From the NCBI GenBank assembly GCA_023431205.1, contig JAEYXQ010000015.1, positions 1 to 6,870 of the forward strand: 6,870 nt of DNA. Direction: 5' to 3'. Positions 1 through 6,870 of this stretch are shown here, in pieces. The translations under genes and the position numbers were made by a program. The DNA is from Pseudomonadota bacterium (GTDB taxonomy: Bacteria; Pseudomonadota; Alphaproteobacteria; Rhizobiales; Devosiaceae). How positions within the stretch are numbered: the stretch's first letter is position 1; each line of letters starts with the position of its first letter. Under the pieces are notes generated by a model, which was given only the letters and a program-made list of their open reading frames with translations, was not told the origin of the DNA and searched no databases.

Positions 1-75
1 CATGGGGAAGTTCGTCTCGGGCAGGAACAGCGTCGAGGAATAGTCGGTCTCGGCGCTCACGGCGGTATCGGTCAT
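1..75 (-). CDS. ileS: Isoleucyl-tRNA synthetase, N-terminal 25 residues (partial)
   Basis: Only the first 25 codons are present; the gene continues past the left edge of the window. The ATG lies at 75-73, and the visible peptide begins MTDTAVSAETDYSSTLFLP and continues to a Phe-Pro-Met at the edge. The D-Y-S-x-T-L-x-L-P-x-T-x-F-P-M pattern is the familiar N-terminal leader of alphaproteobacterial IleS, the cytoplasmic enzyme that charges tRNA(Ile). The HIGH motif and catalytic domain would lie further left and cannot be checked here. It sits 81 bases downstream of ribF on the same strand, and ribF-ileS is a classic bacterial gene pair, which supports the call. I see no convincing Shine-Dalgarno sequence before the ATG. 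The identification rests on the leader pattern and synteny only. Confidence 0.85.
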   Translation of the reverse strand, partial: MTDTAVSAETDYSSTLFLPETNFPM

Positions 76-156
76 CGCACGGCAATCGGGATGGGGGAGG
101 TTGGCGGCCTTTTAGCAAGGCAAGGCGGATGGGGCAAAGGGTTTGGGCACCCTTGG

Positions 157-1128
157 CTAGCCGAAGAACCCCAGCCGGGCATCCAGTTCCGTCAGCGGGC
201 GGGCGGCGGCGATGGCTTCGCGGGCCTTGCGGCTGTCGCGGTCCATGGCGGCAATCAGCGCGTCAAGGCCGGAAAACACCTCCTGGCCGCGGATGTGGGC
301 GATCAAGGCCACCTCGATGGTGTGGCCGTAGATGTCCTCGTCGAAATCGAACAGGTGCGTTTCGAAGGGCGGGCGCTGGTTGTCGAACATGGGCTTGCCA
401 TAGGCGGCGACGCCATCGAACAGCCGTTCGCCGAGGCGGGCGCGCACGGCATAGACGCCCTGGGCCAGGTGGAAGCCGGTCGGGGTCATGGTGTTGGCGG
501 TGGGGTAGCCGAGCTCCCTGCCCCGCTGGTCGCCCTTGACCACGCAGCCGGTGAAGAACCAGTGGTAGCCGAGCAGGCGGTTGGCGGCGGTGACGGCGCC
601 TTCCGACAGGGCCGCGCGGATGCGCGAGGAACTGATCGGCTCGTAGCCCTCATCCATCAGGTCGAGGGTCTCCACGGCAAAGCCATGCGCCTCGCCGGCA
701 GCCTTGAGGAACCCAGGCGTACCGCGGCGCTGGCGGCCGAAGTGAAAGTCGGCGCCGACGATCACTCCGGTGACGCCCAGCGCCTCGACCAGGAAACGCT
801 GGACAAAGTCCTCGGCCTCGATCTGCGAGAACGCGCGGTCGAAATGGAGCACCGCGGCGGCATCGAGCCCGAAAGCCTCGGCCAGACGCGCCTTGGCGGT
901 GCCGTCGGTGAGGCGGAACATGAACGGAGCCGGCGCGAAGACGTCGCGCGGATGCGGCTCGAAGGTCAGCATCAGTGCCGGGACGCCGGCAGCGCGGGCG
1001 CGCTCCAGCAGTGTGTTGAGGACGGTCTGATGGCCGCGATGCACCCCGTCGAAATTGCCGATGGCAACATAGGCGCCGCGCAGCGAGGCCGGGACGCTGT
1101 CGAGGGAATCAAGCCGCTGAAAGGCCAT
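157..1128 (-). CDS. ribF: Bifunctional riboflavin kinase / FMN adenylyltransferase (FAD synthetase)
   Basis: This cytoplasmic enzyme phosphorylates riboflavin to FMN and then adenylylates FMN to FAD. The 323 residues match the usual bacterial RibF length. The N-terminal nucleotidyltransferase domain (about 18-175) carries GNFDGVHRGH at 24-33, the family's nucleotide-binding HxGH-type signature. It also has FEPHP at 56-60, VGADFHFG at 124-131 and ISSSRIR at 165-171. The C-terminal riboflavin kinase domain (about 185-315) has GRELGYPTAN at 203-212, which binds the phosphate and Mg, and ETHLFDFDEDIYG from 256, which holds the catalytic acidic residue. The ATG at 1128-1126 lies 3 bases after the TAA of the upstream HAD gene, so translation is probably coupled; no strong ribosome binding site of its own is visible. 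ileS follows. All expected motifs are intact, so this should be a functional enzyme. Confidence 0.97.
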   Translation of the reverse strand: MAFQRLDSLDSVPASLRGAYVAIGNFDGVHRGHQTVLNTLLERARAAGVPALMLTFEPHPRDVFAPAPFMFRLTDGTAKARLAEAFGLDAAAVLHFDRAFSQIEAEDFVQRFLVEALGVTGVIVGADFHFGRQRRGTPGFLKAAGEAHGFAVETLDLMDEGYEPISSSRIRAALSEGAVTAANRLLGYHWFFTGCVVKGDQRGRELGYPTANTMTPTGFHLAQGVYAVRARLGERLFDGVAAYGKPMFDNQRPPFETHLFDFDEDIYGHTIEVALIAHIRGQEVFSGLDALIAAMDRDSRKAREAIAAARPLTELDARLGFFG

Positions 1129-1131
1129 CTT

Positions 1132-1998
1132 TTACCACGCCAGCCGCGGCAGGAAGCCGGCGACTCGGGCGCGGCTCGGTGCCACGAGGTCGGCAATGGC
1201 CTGCGGGTCAGGCTGGCCGAAGGCATCCAGTTCGGCCGCGTGGATGGAACCGGTGACGAACAGCAGGTCGACACCGAACTGGGCGGCGCCGGTCGCGTCG
1301 GTGCGCACGCTGTCGCCGATGGCAAGAACCCGCGACTTGTCGAGCGGGCGGCCGGCCGCTTCCTCGGCGAGGCGGAAGGCCTCCTCGTAGATCGGCTGGT
1401 AGGGCTTGCCGGCCATCAGCACCATGCCGCCCATGGCCGCATAGAGGTCCCCCAGCGAGCCGCCGCAATAGATGATCTTGTCGCCGTGCTCCACCACCCG
1501 GTCCGGGTTGGCGCAGATCATCGGCAGCCGCCGCGACAGCCAGAATTTGGCGCGTTCGCGGTACATCTCGGGATGATCTTCGTCGGTGTCGAGGTCGGTC
1601 ACCACCACCGCCTCGGCCTCTTCCGGCCCGGTGCGGCGCACGTCGAGTCCTTCGTAGAGCGAGTCGTCCTCTGTCGGCGGGCCGACATGGTGGATGGCCC
1701 TGCCCCGGTACTTGGCGATCATGGCGCGGGTAGCGTCGCCCGACGAGACGATGGCATCATAAGCGTCGCGGCCGACGCCGAGCCGGTCCAGCATGGCAAC
1801 GATCGGACCCGACGGACGCGGCGCATTGGTGATGAACACCACCTTGCCGCCCGCCTTGCGGTACTCGACCAGCGCCTCGACGGCACTCGGGAAAGCCGTA
1901 ACCCCGTTGTGCACGACGCCCCAGACATCGCTCAGCACCGCATCGTAGCGGCCGGCAAGATCAGAAAGTCCGTCGATTTCTGGAAGCGGTGCGGTCAT
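1132..1998 (-). CDS. HAD-superfamily class IIA hydrolase (TIGR01459-like)
   Basis: This 288-residue cytoplasmic protein has the four HAD motifs in order. Motif I is DVWGVVHNG at 24-32, with Asp24 as the expected nucleophile. Motif II is ITNAPRPSG at 56-64, motif III is the Lys in AGKPYQPIYEEA at 196-207, and motif IV is LAIGDSVRTD at 225-234. The large insert between motifs II and III is the class IIA cap. The residue two after the nucleophile is Trp rather than the usual Asp acid/base, as I recall for the TIGR01459 branch. The substrate is unknown; relatives such as NagD hydrolyse small phosphoesters. I chose the ATG at 1998-1996 because the in-frame alternative at 2061 is a TTG and adds 21 residues unlike the family N-terminus. 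The gene lies 79 bases after the EAL gene and 3 bases before ribF, so it is probably in the same operon. Its position next to ribF hints at a flavin-related phosphatase, but that is only inference. Confidence 0.9.
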   Translation of the reverse strand: MTAPLPEIDGLSDLAGRYDAVLSDVWGVVHNGVTAFPSAVEALVEYRKAGGKVVFITNAPRPSGPIVAMLDRLGVGRDAYDAIVSSGDATRAMIAKYRGRAIHHVGPPTEDDSLYEGLDVRRTGPEEAEAVVVTDLDTDEDHPEMYRERAKFWLSRRLPMICANPDRVVEHGDKIIYCGGSLGDLYAAMGGMVLMAGKPYQPIYEEAFRLAEEAAGRPLDKSRVLAIGDSVRTDATGAAQFGVDLLFVTGSIHAAELDAFGQPDPQAIADLVAPSRARVAGFLPRLAW

Positions 1999-2077
1999 CG
2001 GTGGGGTCCAGCCAAAGGTGGGCCCTGTATGTGGCAGCTTGCCGCCGGCGATCAAGCCCAAACCGTCCGCAGGCGCC

Positions 2078-3316
2078 TCAGCCCTCCACCCGCCGCAACT
2101 GCTGGGTCACGACCATGCCGGGTGCTTCGGAGGCGAGATCGGGCCGGATCGGACCGGGGGCGCCGATATACGGCCCCTGGGCCAGGGCGATGCCGGCATC
2201 GAGAAGTTCAACGATCTGCCGCTCGCCGGTGATGCCGCTGGCGAGCAGCACCACGCCGGAACGGGCGACGTAGCTGGCAATGTCGGTGGCGTGGAAATCG
2301 GTGAAGGCTTCGGGCATGTCGATGAAGCTGGTGGCGTCGATCCGCAGCGAGCGCACGCCCTGCCCGGCCAGTTCGGCGACGTCCATGCGCAGGCTGGAGA
2401 CCCCCGACAGGGAGAAGCTGGCGCCCTTCTTGACCAGCGCGTCGGTGAGCGCCCGCTCGCCGGTGGTCAGCTCGTCCCACTGCGCATGGGGCACGACGAA
2501 GCAGAAGCTCGGCGCAACGGCCCGGTTGCCTTCCACGCTGGCGGTCAGCTGCTCGGCAGCGACATGGTTCGCCAGGGTGGCGCGGGACAGCGGAATATAC
2601 AGCATGAGCGGCTGGCCGTTGCTGCGGGCCCGCCGGGCCAGGGTGATGGCCTCGGCCAGGCCCATGCCCTCGGCGCGGCGCACCAGTTCCTCGCTGCCCC
2701 GCCGGGGCATGAAGTCGGCGCTGTCGACCAGTTCGCCATTGCCGAGCATCAGCCTCGGCACCAGGTCGAAGCCGTAGGTGCGGCGCTGCGGCAGCGTGAC
2801 CACCGGCTGGACATGGAACAGCAGGCGGTTCTCCGCCATGGCCTGACGCAGCCCATCGGCGGAAATGCGCGGCTCCTGCTCCGCCGCGACAGCCGATGGC
2901 GGCGGCGGGGTGATGTGGCGCGCCGCCGCCGGAGCGGATTTGACCGGCACCCGATCCTCGATCTCGGCGACGGCCTCGGCCACCTGGCGGATCACGGTGC
3001 CCAATACGGATATGTCCGCCTCCATCCCTTCGAGCCGCTGGCCGGCATTGAGATCGGTGAGGGCATTGATGCGTTGCCCCAGCACCGCCCCGGCCTGGGC
3101 ATCGGTGGCGAGGAGGCGCGACAGGTCCTCGATGGCGCGCTCGAGCCGATTCTCGGCGCGAACCCGCAAGCGGCGCTCCATCAGCACCACGGCGGCGCAG
3201 CCGAACACTATGGCCGCAAGGATCGCTTCGGTGGGCGTGAAGGCGAGGCCAAAATACGCAGTGGCGCCAACAGCGAGCGCGGCAAGGCCGATGAGGGTGT
3301 AAACCAGTGCCTGCAC
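2078..3316 (-). CDS. Membrane-anchored protein with degenerate EAL domain (TipF-like layout)
   Basis: The 412 residues show two hydrophobic segments at about 3-23 and 29-46. A charged helical, probably coiled-coil stretch follows (about 48-125), then a Pro/Ala-rich linker (about 126-148) and an EAL-family domain (about 152-390). The EAL fold is recognisable from FHVQPVVTLPQRRTYGFDL (167-185), LRIDATSF (324-331) and AQGPYIGAP (379-387). Catalytic positions are lost: the EAL signature reads DLV (184-186), the Asn of the NxS motif is Pro242, the DD pair is replaced by SG (304-305) with a short deletion after it, the Lys of KID is Arg325, and the late Glu is Ser360. A phosphodiesterase is therefore unlikely. 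The membrane, coiled-coil, EAL order resembles Caulobacter TipF, a c-di-GMP-binding flagellar polarity factor, so a receptor or scaffold role is plausible. The start is a GTG at 3316-3314, giving a sensible membrane N-terminus. It is first in the minus-strand cluster and divergent from the sigma-54 activator. Confidence 0.85.
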   Translation of the reverse strand: MQALVYTLIGLAALAVGATAYFGLAFTPTEAILAAIVFGCAAVVLMERRLRVRAENRLERAIEDLSRLLATDAQAGAVLGQRINALTDLNAGQRLEGMEADISVLGTVIRQVAEAVAEIEDRVPVKSAPAAARHITPPPPSAVAAEQEPRISADGLRQAMAENRLLFHVQPVVTLPQRRTYGFDLVPRLMLGNGELVDSADFMPRRGSEELVRRAEGMGLAEAITLARRARSNGQPLMLYIPLSRATLANHVAAEQLTASVEGNRAVAPSFCFVVPHAQWDELTTGERALTDALVKKGASFSLSGVSSLRMDVAELAGQGVRSLRIDATSFIDMPEAFTDFHATDIASYVARSGVVLLASGITGERQIVELLDAGIALAQGPYIGAPGPIRPDLASEAPGMVVTQQLRRVEG

Positions 3317-3497
3317 GAGGTGTGTCGCTGCCTTTCGGGACGCGTGGGAATCGGCTTCCGTTCATACCATCGCCCGGCGGGGCTGCCAAAGCGAGGCGAC
3401 GGGCGGAACGGATTATTTACCCTAACGGAATGACAATTGCGGTGGACAGAACACCGGACGGCCGCGCGGCGGCGCCAGCCGGGGCACCACAGAGGGC
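3317..3497. promoter_or_regulatory. Divergent intergenic region, probable promoters and operator
   Basis: These 181 bases separate the GTG of the EAL gene from the ATG of the sigma-54 activator and must hold the promoters of both. An AT-richer island at about 3411-3439 stands out from the GC-rich surroundings. On the minus strand it contains TTGTCA (complement of 3431-3436), a 5-of-6 match to a -35 box, but the best -10-like TAATCC is only 15 bases away and poor. The hexamer AACGGA occurs at 3407-3412 and 3424-3429, 17 bases apart start to start, and inverted as TCCGTT at 3357-3362. TTCCGTT (3356-3362) and AACGGAA (3424-3430) form a 7-base inverted pair. A 10-base perfect palindrome, GCCGCGCGGC, lies at 3461-3470. 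I found no -24/-12 sigma-54 promoter by eye. The location is certain; the individual sites are guesses. Confidence 0.35.
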
Positions 3498-4937
<1,440 letters not shown>

Positions 4938-4968
4938 CCGCTGCCCTCCTGACAGCGGCTGACAGCGG
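4938..4968 (+). repeat. Short hairpin with tandem CTGACAGCGG decamer after the activator stop
   Basis: Immediately after the TGA, CCGCTG (4938-4943) can pair with CAGCGG at 4953-4958 or equally with the second copy at 4963-4968, because the decamer CTGACAGCGG is repeated in tandem at 4949-4968. This could give two alternative stems in the transcript. No run of T follows, so it is not a standard intrinsic terminator. It may be a weak or Rho-assisted terminator, or simply chance in GC-rich spacer DNA. Confidence 0.3.
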
Positions 4969-5005
4969 CCGGGCCTAGAGGGCGCCTCCAACACGGAGCA
5001 CGCAC

Positions 5006-5533
5006 ATGGCCCACATTCTCGGATACATCGCCGCCAGCCTCGATGGCTTCATCGTCGACCAGAACGGCAGCCTCGACTGGCTGTTCAAATATGACGACAT
5101 GGACCTCGGCGAGCACGACTACCGCACCTTCATCAAGCGTATCCGCACGGTGGTGATGGGACGCGCGACCTATGACTGGATCGCGGCGGAGCCGAGCCCC
5201 TGGGCCTACTCCGACCAGCGCACCGTCGTGGTGACGCAGTCCCCGATCGAAGATCCCAAGGGACCGCTCGAAACCCGGTCGGACGTCGATGCGCTGGTGG
5301 CCGAACTGCGGGCTCTGGACGATGGCGATGTGTGGATGCTCGGCGGCGGGCGGCTGCAGATGGCGTTCATGGAACGCGGGGCGCTGGATGAACTCGAGAT
5401 CTATGTGATCCCCGAGATCATCGGTGGCGGCGCACCGCTGTTTCCGGCGACCGGCTTCAGGGCCTCGCCACAACTGATCTCCGCCAGGGACGTCAGCAAG
5501 GGCTGCGTGCGCCTGCATTACCGCTTCGACTGA
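5006..5533 (+). CDS. Dihydrofolate reductase-family protein (RibD C-terminal domain fold)
   Basis: This 175-residue single-domain protein is of the YyaP/YwjB type, which shares the DHFR/RibD-C fold and is expected to bind NADPH. Visible family features are the opening strand and loop GYIAASLDGFI (6-16), the GSLDWL segment at 21-26, VVMGRATYD at 49-57 (the G-R-x-T-Y motif), TVVVTQS at 73-79, VWMLGGGRL at 109-117 (the GGG nucleotide loop), and LDELEIYVIPEIIGGGAPLF at 127-146. The length is usual for the family. The ATG is preceded by GGAG at 4995-4998 with a 7-base spacer, a good ribosome binding site. Most relatives have no assigned substrate; they are neither true folate reductases nor RibD, so I give no symbol. 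It lies 68 bases after the activator on the same strand and converges on the permease with a 4-base gap, which leaves no room for a terminator between them. Confidence 0.88.
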   Translation: MAHILGYIAASLDGFIVDQNGSLDWLFKYDDMDLGEHDYRTFIKRIRTVVMGRATYDWIAAEPSPWAYSDQRTVVVTQSPIEDPKGPLETRSDVDALVAELRALDDGDVWMLGGGRLQMAFMERGALDELEIYVIPEIIGGGAPLFPATGFRASPQLISARDVSKGCVRLHYRFD

Positions 5534-5537
5534 CCGG

Positions 5538-6470
5538 CTATTGCGGGGGCGCGACGCTGCGGGCGTTGCGCCGGTCGAGCCCGAGATAGTGCTCGCGCAG
5601 GATCACGGCGATGCCGGAGCCGACGATCACCAGGGCACCCACTAGCATGGCGACGGTGGGCACGTCACCGAAGACGACGAAGCCGATGATGATGGTCAGG
5701 AGCAGCGAGACATATTCGAACGGGGCGATCACCGACATGTCGGCATAGCGGTAGCACGCCGTCATCAGCAGCTGGCCGACACCACCGGCAATGCCGGCGC
5801 CGATCAGCAGCGCCGTCTGTTCGCGGGTCGGCCACACCCAGCCGAACGGTAGGGTCAACAGCGACAGGATGCTGGCGCTGATGAAGAAGTAGGTGACGAT
5901 GGCCTCGGTGCGCTCGGTTTGGATCAGGTTGCGCACCTGCAGCATGGCGAAGGCGGAAAGGACGGCGCCGCCCAGCGCGGCAAGGGCGCCGACCGCCTCA
6001 CCATCCAGCGCAGCGCCCGAGGTCAGCACCGAAAAGCGCGGCACGAGGATGATGAGCACACCGGCAAGCCCCACCAGCACCGCCGTCCAGCGGAAGGCAT
6101 GCACCCGCTCGCGCAGGAGCAGCGCGCCGATGGCAACGATCAGCAGCGGCGAGGCGTAGCCGATAGCGGTGGCCTCGGGCAGTGGCAGGCGGGTCAGGGC
6201 ATAGAAGCCGCTGCCCATCGAGGTCACGCCGATCAGGCCGCGGACGAAATGGCCCACCGGCCGCCGGGTGCGGAAAGCGTCGGCCATGCGGCCCTGCCAG
6301 GCCAGCATGGCAAAGACCGGCAGCAGCGCGAAGAAGGAGCGGAAGAACACCATCTCACCGGCGGGGATGGTCGCCGTCGCCTTGAGCAGCGTCGCCATCA
6401 CCACGAAGGCGCAGACGGAGAGCACCTTGAGGGCAATGCCGCGCAGGGGCTGGGTTCTGGTGGGGGTCAT
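5538..6470 (-). CDS. EamA/DMT-family permease, ten predicted membrane helices
   Basis: This 310-residue inner-membrane transporter of the drug/metabolite (EamA) superfamily consists of two tandem five-helix EamA repeats, about 11-140 and 158-292. Hydrophobic segments lie near 11-29, 37-57, 74-92, 97-119, 127-144, 158-179, 189-208, 220-239, 243-262 and 268-292. Typical signatures are VFFRSFFALLP at 41-51, LPLPEATAIGYASPLL at 95-110 followed by LLLRERV at 117-123, and, in the second half, RYADMSVIAPFEY at 241-253. Relatives export amino acids or metabolites, and some are S-adenosylmethionine carriers; the substrate here cannot be read from the sequence. I chose the ATG at 6470-6468. The longer frame starts with a TTG at 6527 and would translate into the palindromic repeat, giving an unlikely Gly-rich leader. 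No strong ribosome binding site is seen. The small-protein gene upstream is on the same strand. Confidence 0.9.
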   Translation of the reverse strand: MTPTRTQPLRGIALKVLSVCAFVVMATLLKATATIPAGEMVFFRSFFALLPVFAMLAWQGRMADAFRTRRPVGHFVRGLIGVTSMGSGFYALTRLPLPEATAIGYASPLLIVAIGALLLRERVHAFRWTAVLVGLAGVLIILVPRFSVLTSGAALDGEAVGALAALGGAVLSAFAMLQVRNLIQTERTEAIVTYFFISASILSLLTLPFGWVWPTREQTALLIGAGIAGGVGQLLMTACYRYADMSVIAPFEYVSLLLTIIIGFVVFGDVPTVAMLVGALVIVGSGIAVILREHYLGLDRRNARSVAPPQ

Positions 6471-6497
6471 AGATAGCGCGCTGTCCAGGGAGCTGCC

Positions 6498-6610
6498 GAC
6501 ACCCCCACCCTTGATCCCTCCCCACAAGGGGGAGGGAGACGATGAACATCGGCGTCTCGGCTCCTACGCCTCCCTCCCCTCGATGGGGAGGGATAGAGGG
6601 TGGGGTGGAG
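6498..6610. repeat. Compound palindromic intergenic repeat (three hairpins within an outer inverted repeat)
   Basis: Two copies of the same perfect 9-base stem, TCCCTCCCC/GGGGAGGGA, occur at 6515-6523 with 6529-6537 (loop 6524-6528) and at 6571-6579 with 6585-6593 (loop 6580-6584). Between them a third hairpin pairs GAGAC/GTCTC and GATG/CATC (6536-6558). The two ends also pair with each other: 6498-6523 against 6585-6610 agree at 20 of 26 positions. The whole unit is therefore a nested inverted repeat of about 113 bases. It looks like one of the dispersed intergenic palindromic elements common in Rhizobiales genomes. It sits upstream of the permease ATG and downstream of the small gene, so it would lie in the mRNA between them. 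It encodes nothing. Family membership is inferred; the structure is read directly. Confidence 0.8.
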
Positions 6611-6654
6611 TCAGGGACACCGCCTACGGGTGGGGCGCGGAGCACCATCCCGCC

Positions 6655-6846
6655 TCAGCGGGCGGACTGTTCCAGCTTTTCCTTGGCGATGCGGGCGGTG
6701 GCGAAGGCCTTGTGTTCGGGGCCGACGGCGCTGCCGGTCTTGACCACCTTGCCGTCGGCATCGTGGATTTCCCAGTGCCAGTTGGCGTTGGCACCCATGC
6801 CGCCGGTCCGGCGGAGCTTGATCTGGTAGTTCGCGGAGTCTGTCAT
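6655..6846 (-). CDS. Small uncharacterised protein, 63 residues
   Basis: I do not recognise a named family. The protein starts MTDSANYQIKLRRTG, contains an aromatic WHWEIHDADGKVV segment (residues about 23-35), and ends with a charged helix GPEHKAFATARIAKEKLEQ (about 42-60). The pattern suggests two or three beta strands with a turn at DADGK, followed by one alpha helix. That loosely recalls small DUF1508-like domains, but no diagnostic residues confirm it. There is no signal peptide or membrane segment, so it is probably cytoplasmic. The ATG at 6846-6844 is preceded by AAGGG with a short spacer, a plausible ribosome binding site. It is followed on the same strand by the palindromic repeat and the permease. 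Balanced composition, the ribosome binding site and a clean stop support a real gene. Confidence 0.65.
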   Translation of the reverse strand: MTDSANYQIKLRRTGGMGANANWHWEIHDADGKVVKTGSAVGPEHKAFATARIAKEKLEQSAR

Positions 6847-6870
6847 GAGGGCCCTTATGCCGCAGGGGTG

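Noticed and set aside
137..154. Hairpin AAGGGT/ACCCTT just after the ribF stop, considered as a terminator before ileS
   Set aside because: The stem is only 6 bases and no T-run follows on the minus strand. ribF-ileS is usually co-transcribed, so termination here is unlikely.
91..2232. Very long plus-strand open frame (about 713 codons) opposite ribF and the HAD gene
   Set aside because: It lies antisense to two genes with clear family motifs. Its translation is low-complexity Gly/Ala/Arg/His-rich with no domain, which is typical of a GC-rich shadow frame.
2208..3389. Minus-strand open frame (about 393 codons) overlapping the EAL gene in another frame
   Set aside because: It is an Arg/Gly/His-rich frame-shifted reading of the same DNA; the EAL frame has the membrane segments and domain motifs.
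2018..3433. Long plus-strand open frame (about 471 codons) opposite the EAL gene
   Set aside because: It is antisense to a recognisable membrane/EAL protein. The composition is shadow-like, and I see no ribosome binding site or motifs.
3317..3497. Sigma-54 (-24/-12) promoter in the divergent region
   Set aside because: No GG-N10-GC with acceptable flanks was found on either strand; the closest TTGGCAG-type site has the wrong spacing.
5006..5533. Calling the reductase-like gene folA or ribD
   Set aside because: It lacks the deaminase half of RibD and the sequence pattern of true folate-pathway DHFR. It fits the uncharacterised YyaP/YwjB-like branch better.
6471..6527. Longer permease N-terminus starting at 6527
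   Set aside because: The start codon would be TTG and the added 19 residues are a translation of the palindromic repeat; the ATG at 6470 gives the normal family N-terminus.

Overview
The window looks like chromosomal DNA of a high-GC alphaproteobacterium, most likely a member of Hyphomicrobiales (a Devosia-like organism is my guess). The grounds are the uniform GC-rich codon use, the ribF-ileS pair preceded by a class IIA HAD gene, and the style of the dispersed CCCTCCCC/GGGGAGGG repeat. There is no sign of phage, transposon, CRISPR, tRNA or rRNA. No stretch longer than about 185 bases lacks a gene.

Left half (1-3316), all on the minus strand and probably one transcript. In transcription order it holds a membrane-anchored protein with a catalytically degenerate EAL domain (TipF-like layout, GTG start), a class IIA HAD-family hydrolase, ribF (riboflavin kinase/FAD synthetase, starting 3 bases after the HAD stop), and the first 25 codons of ileS, which runs off the left edge.

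Middle (3317-4937). A 181-base divergent intergenic region separates the EAL gene from a plus-strand sigma-54 activator. This activator has an unusual receiver domain, an intact AAA+ domain with GAFTGA, and a LuxO-like Fis-type DNA-binding end. The divergent layout suggests, but does not prove, that the activator controls the c-di-GMP-type membrane protein or its own gene.

Right half (4938-6870). A short hairpin and tandem-repeat spacer leads to a plus-strand DHFR/RibD-C-fold reductase. It converges, with only 4 bases between stops, on a minus-strand EamA/DMT permease. Upstream of the permease lies a compound palindromic repeat of about 115 bases, and beyond it a small conserved-looking 63-residue protein of unknown function.

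Most of this is ordinary housekeeping and accessory chromosome. I do not see a clearly new multi-gene system. The points most worth a second look are the pairing of a non-catalytic EAL protein with a regulator whose receiver pocket is partly lost, the HAD enzyme with Trp at the usual acid/base Asp, and the structured repeat.
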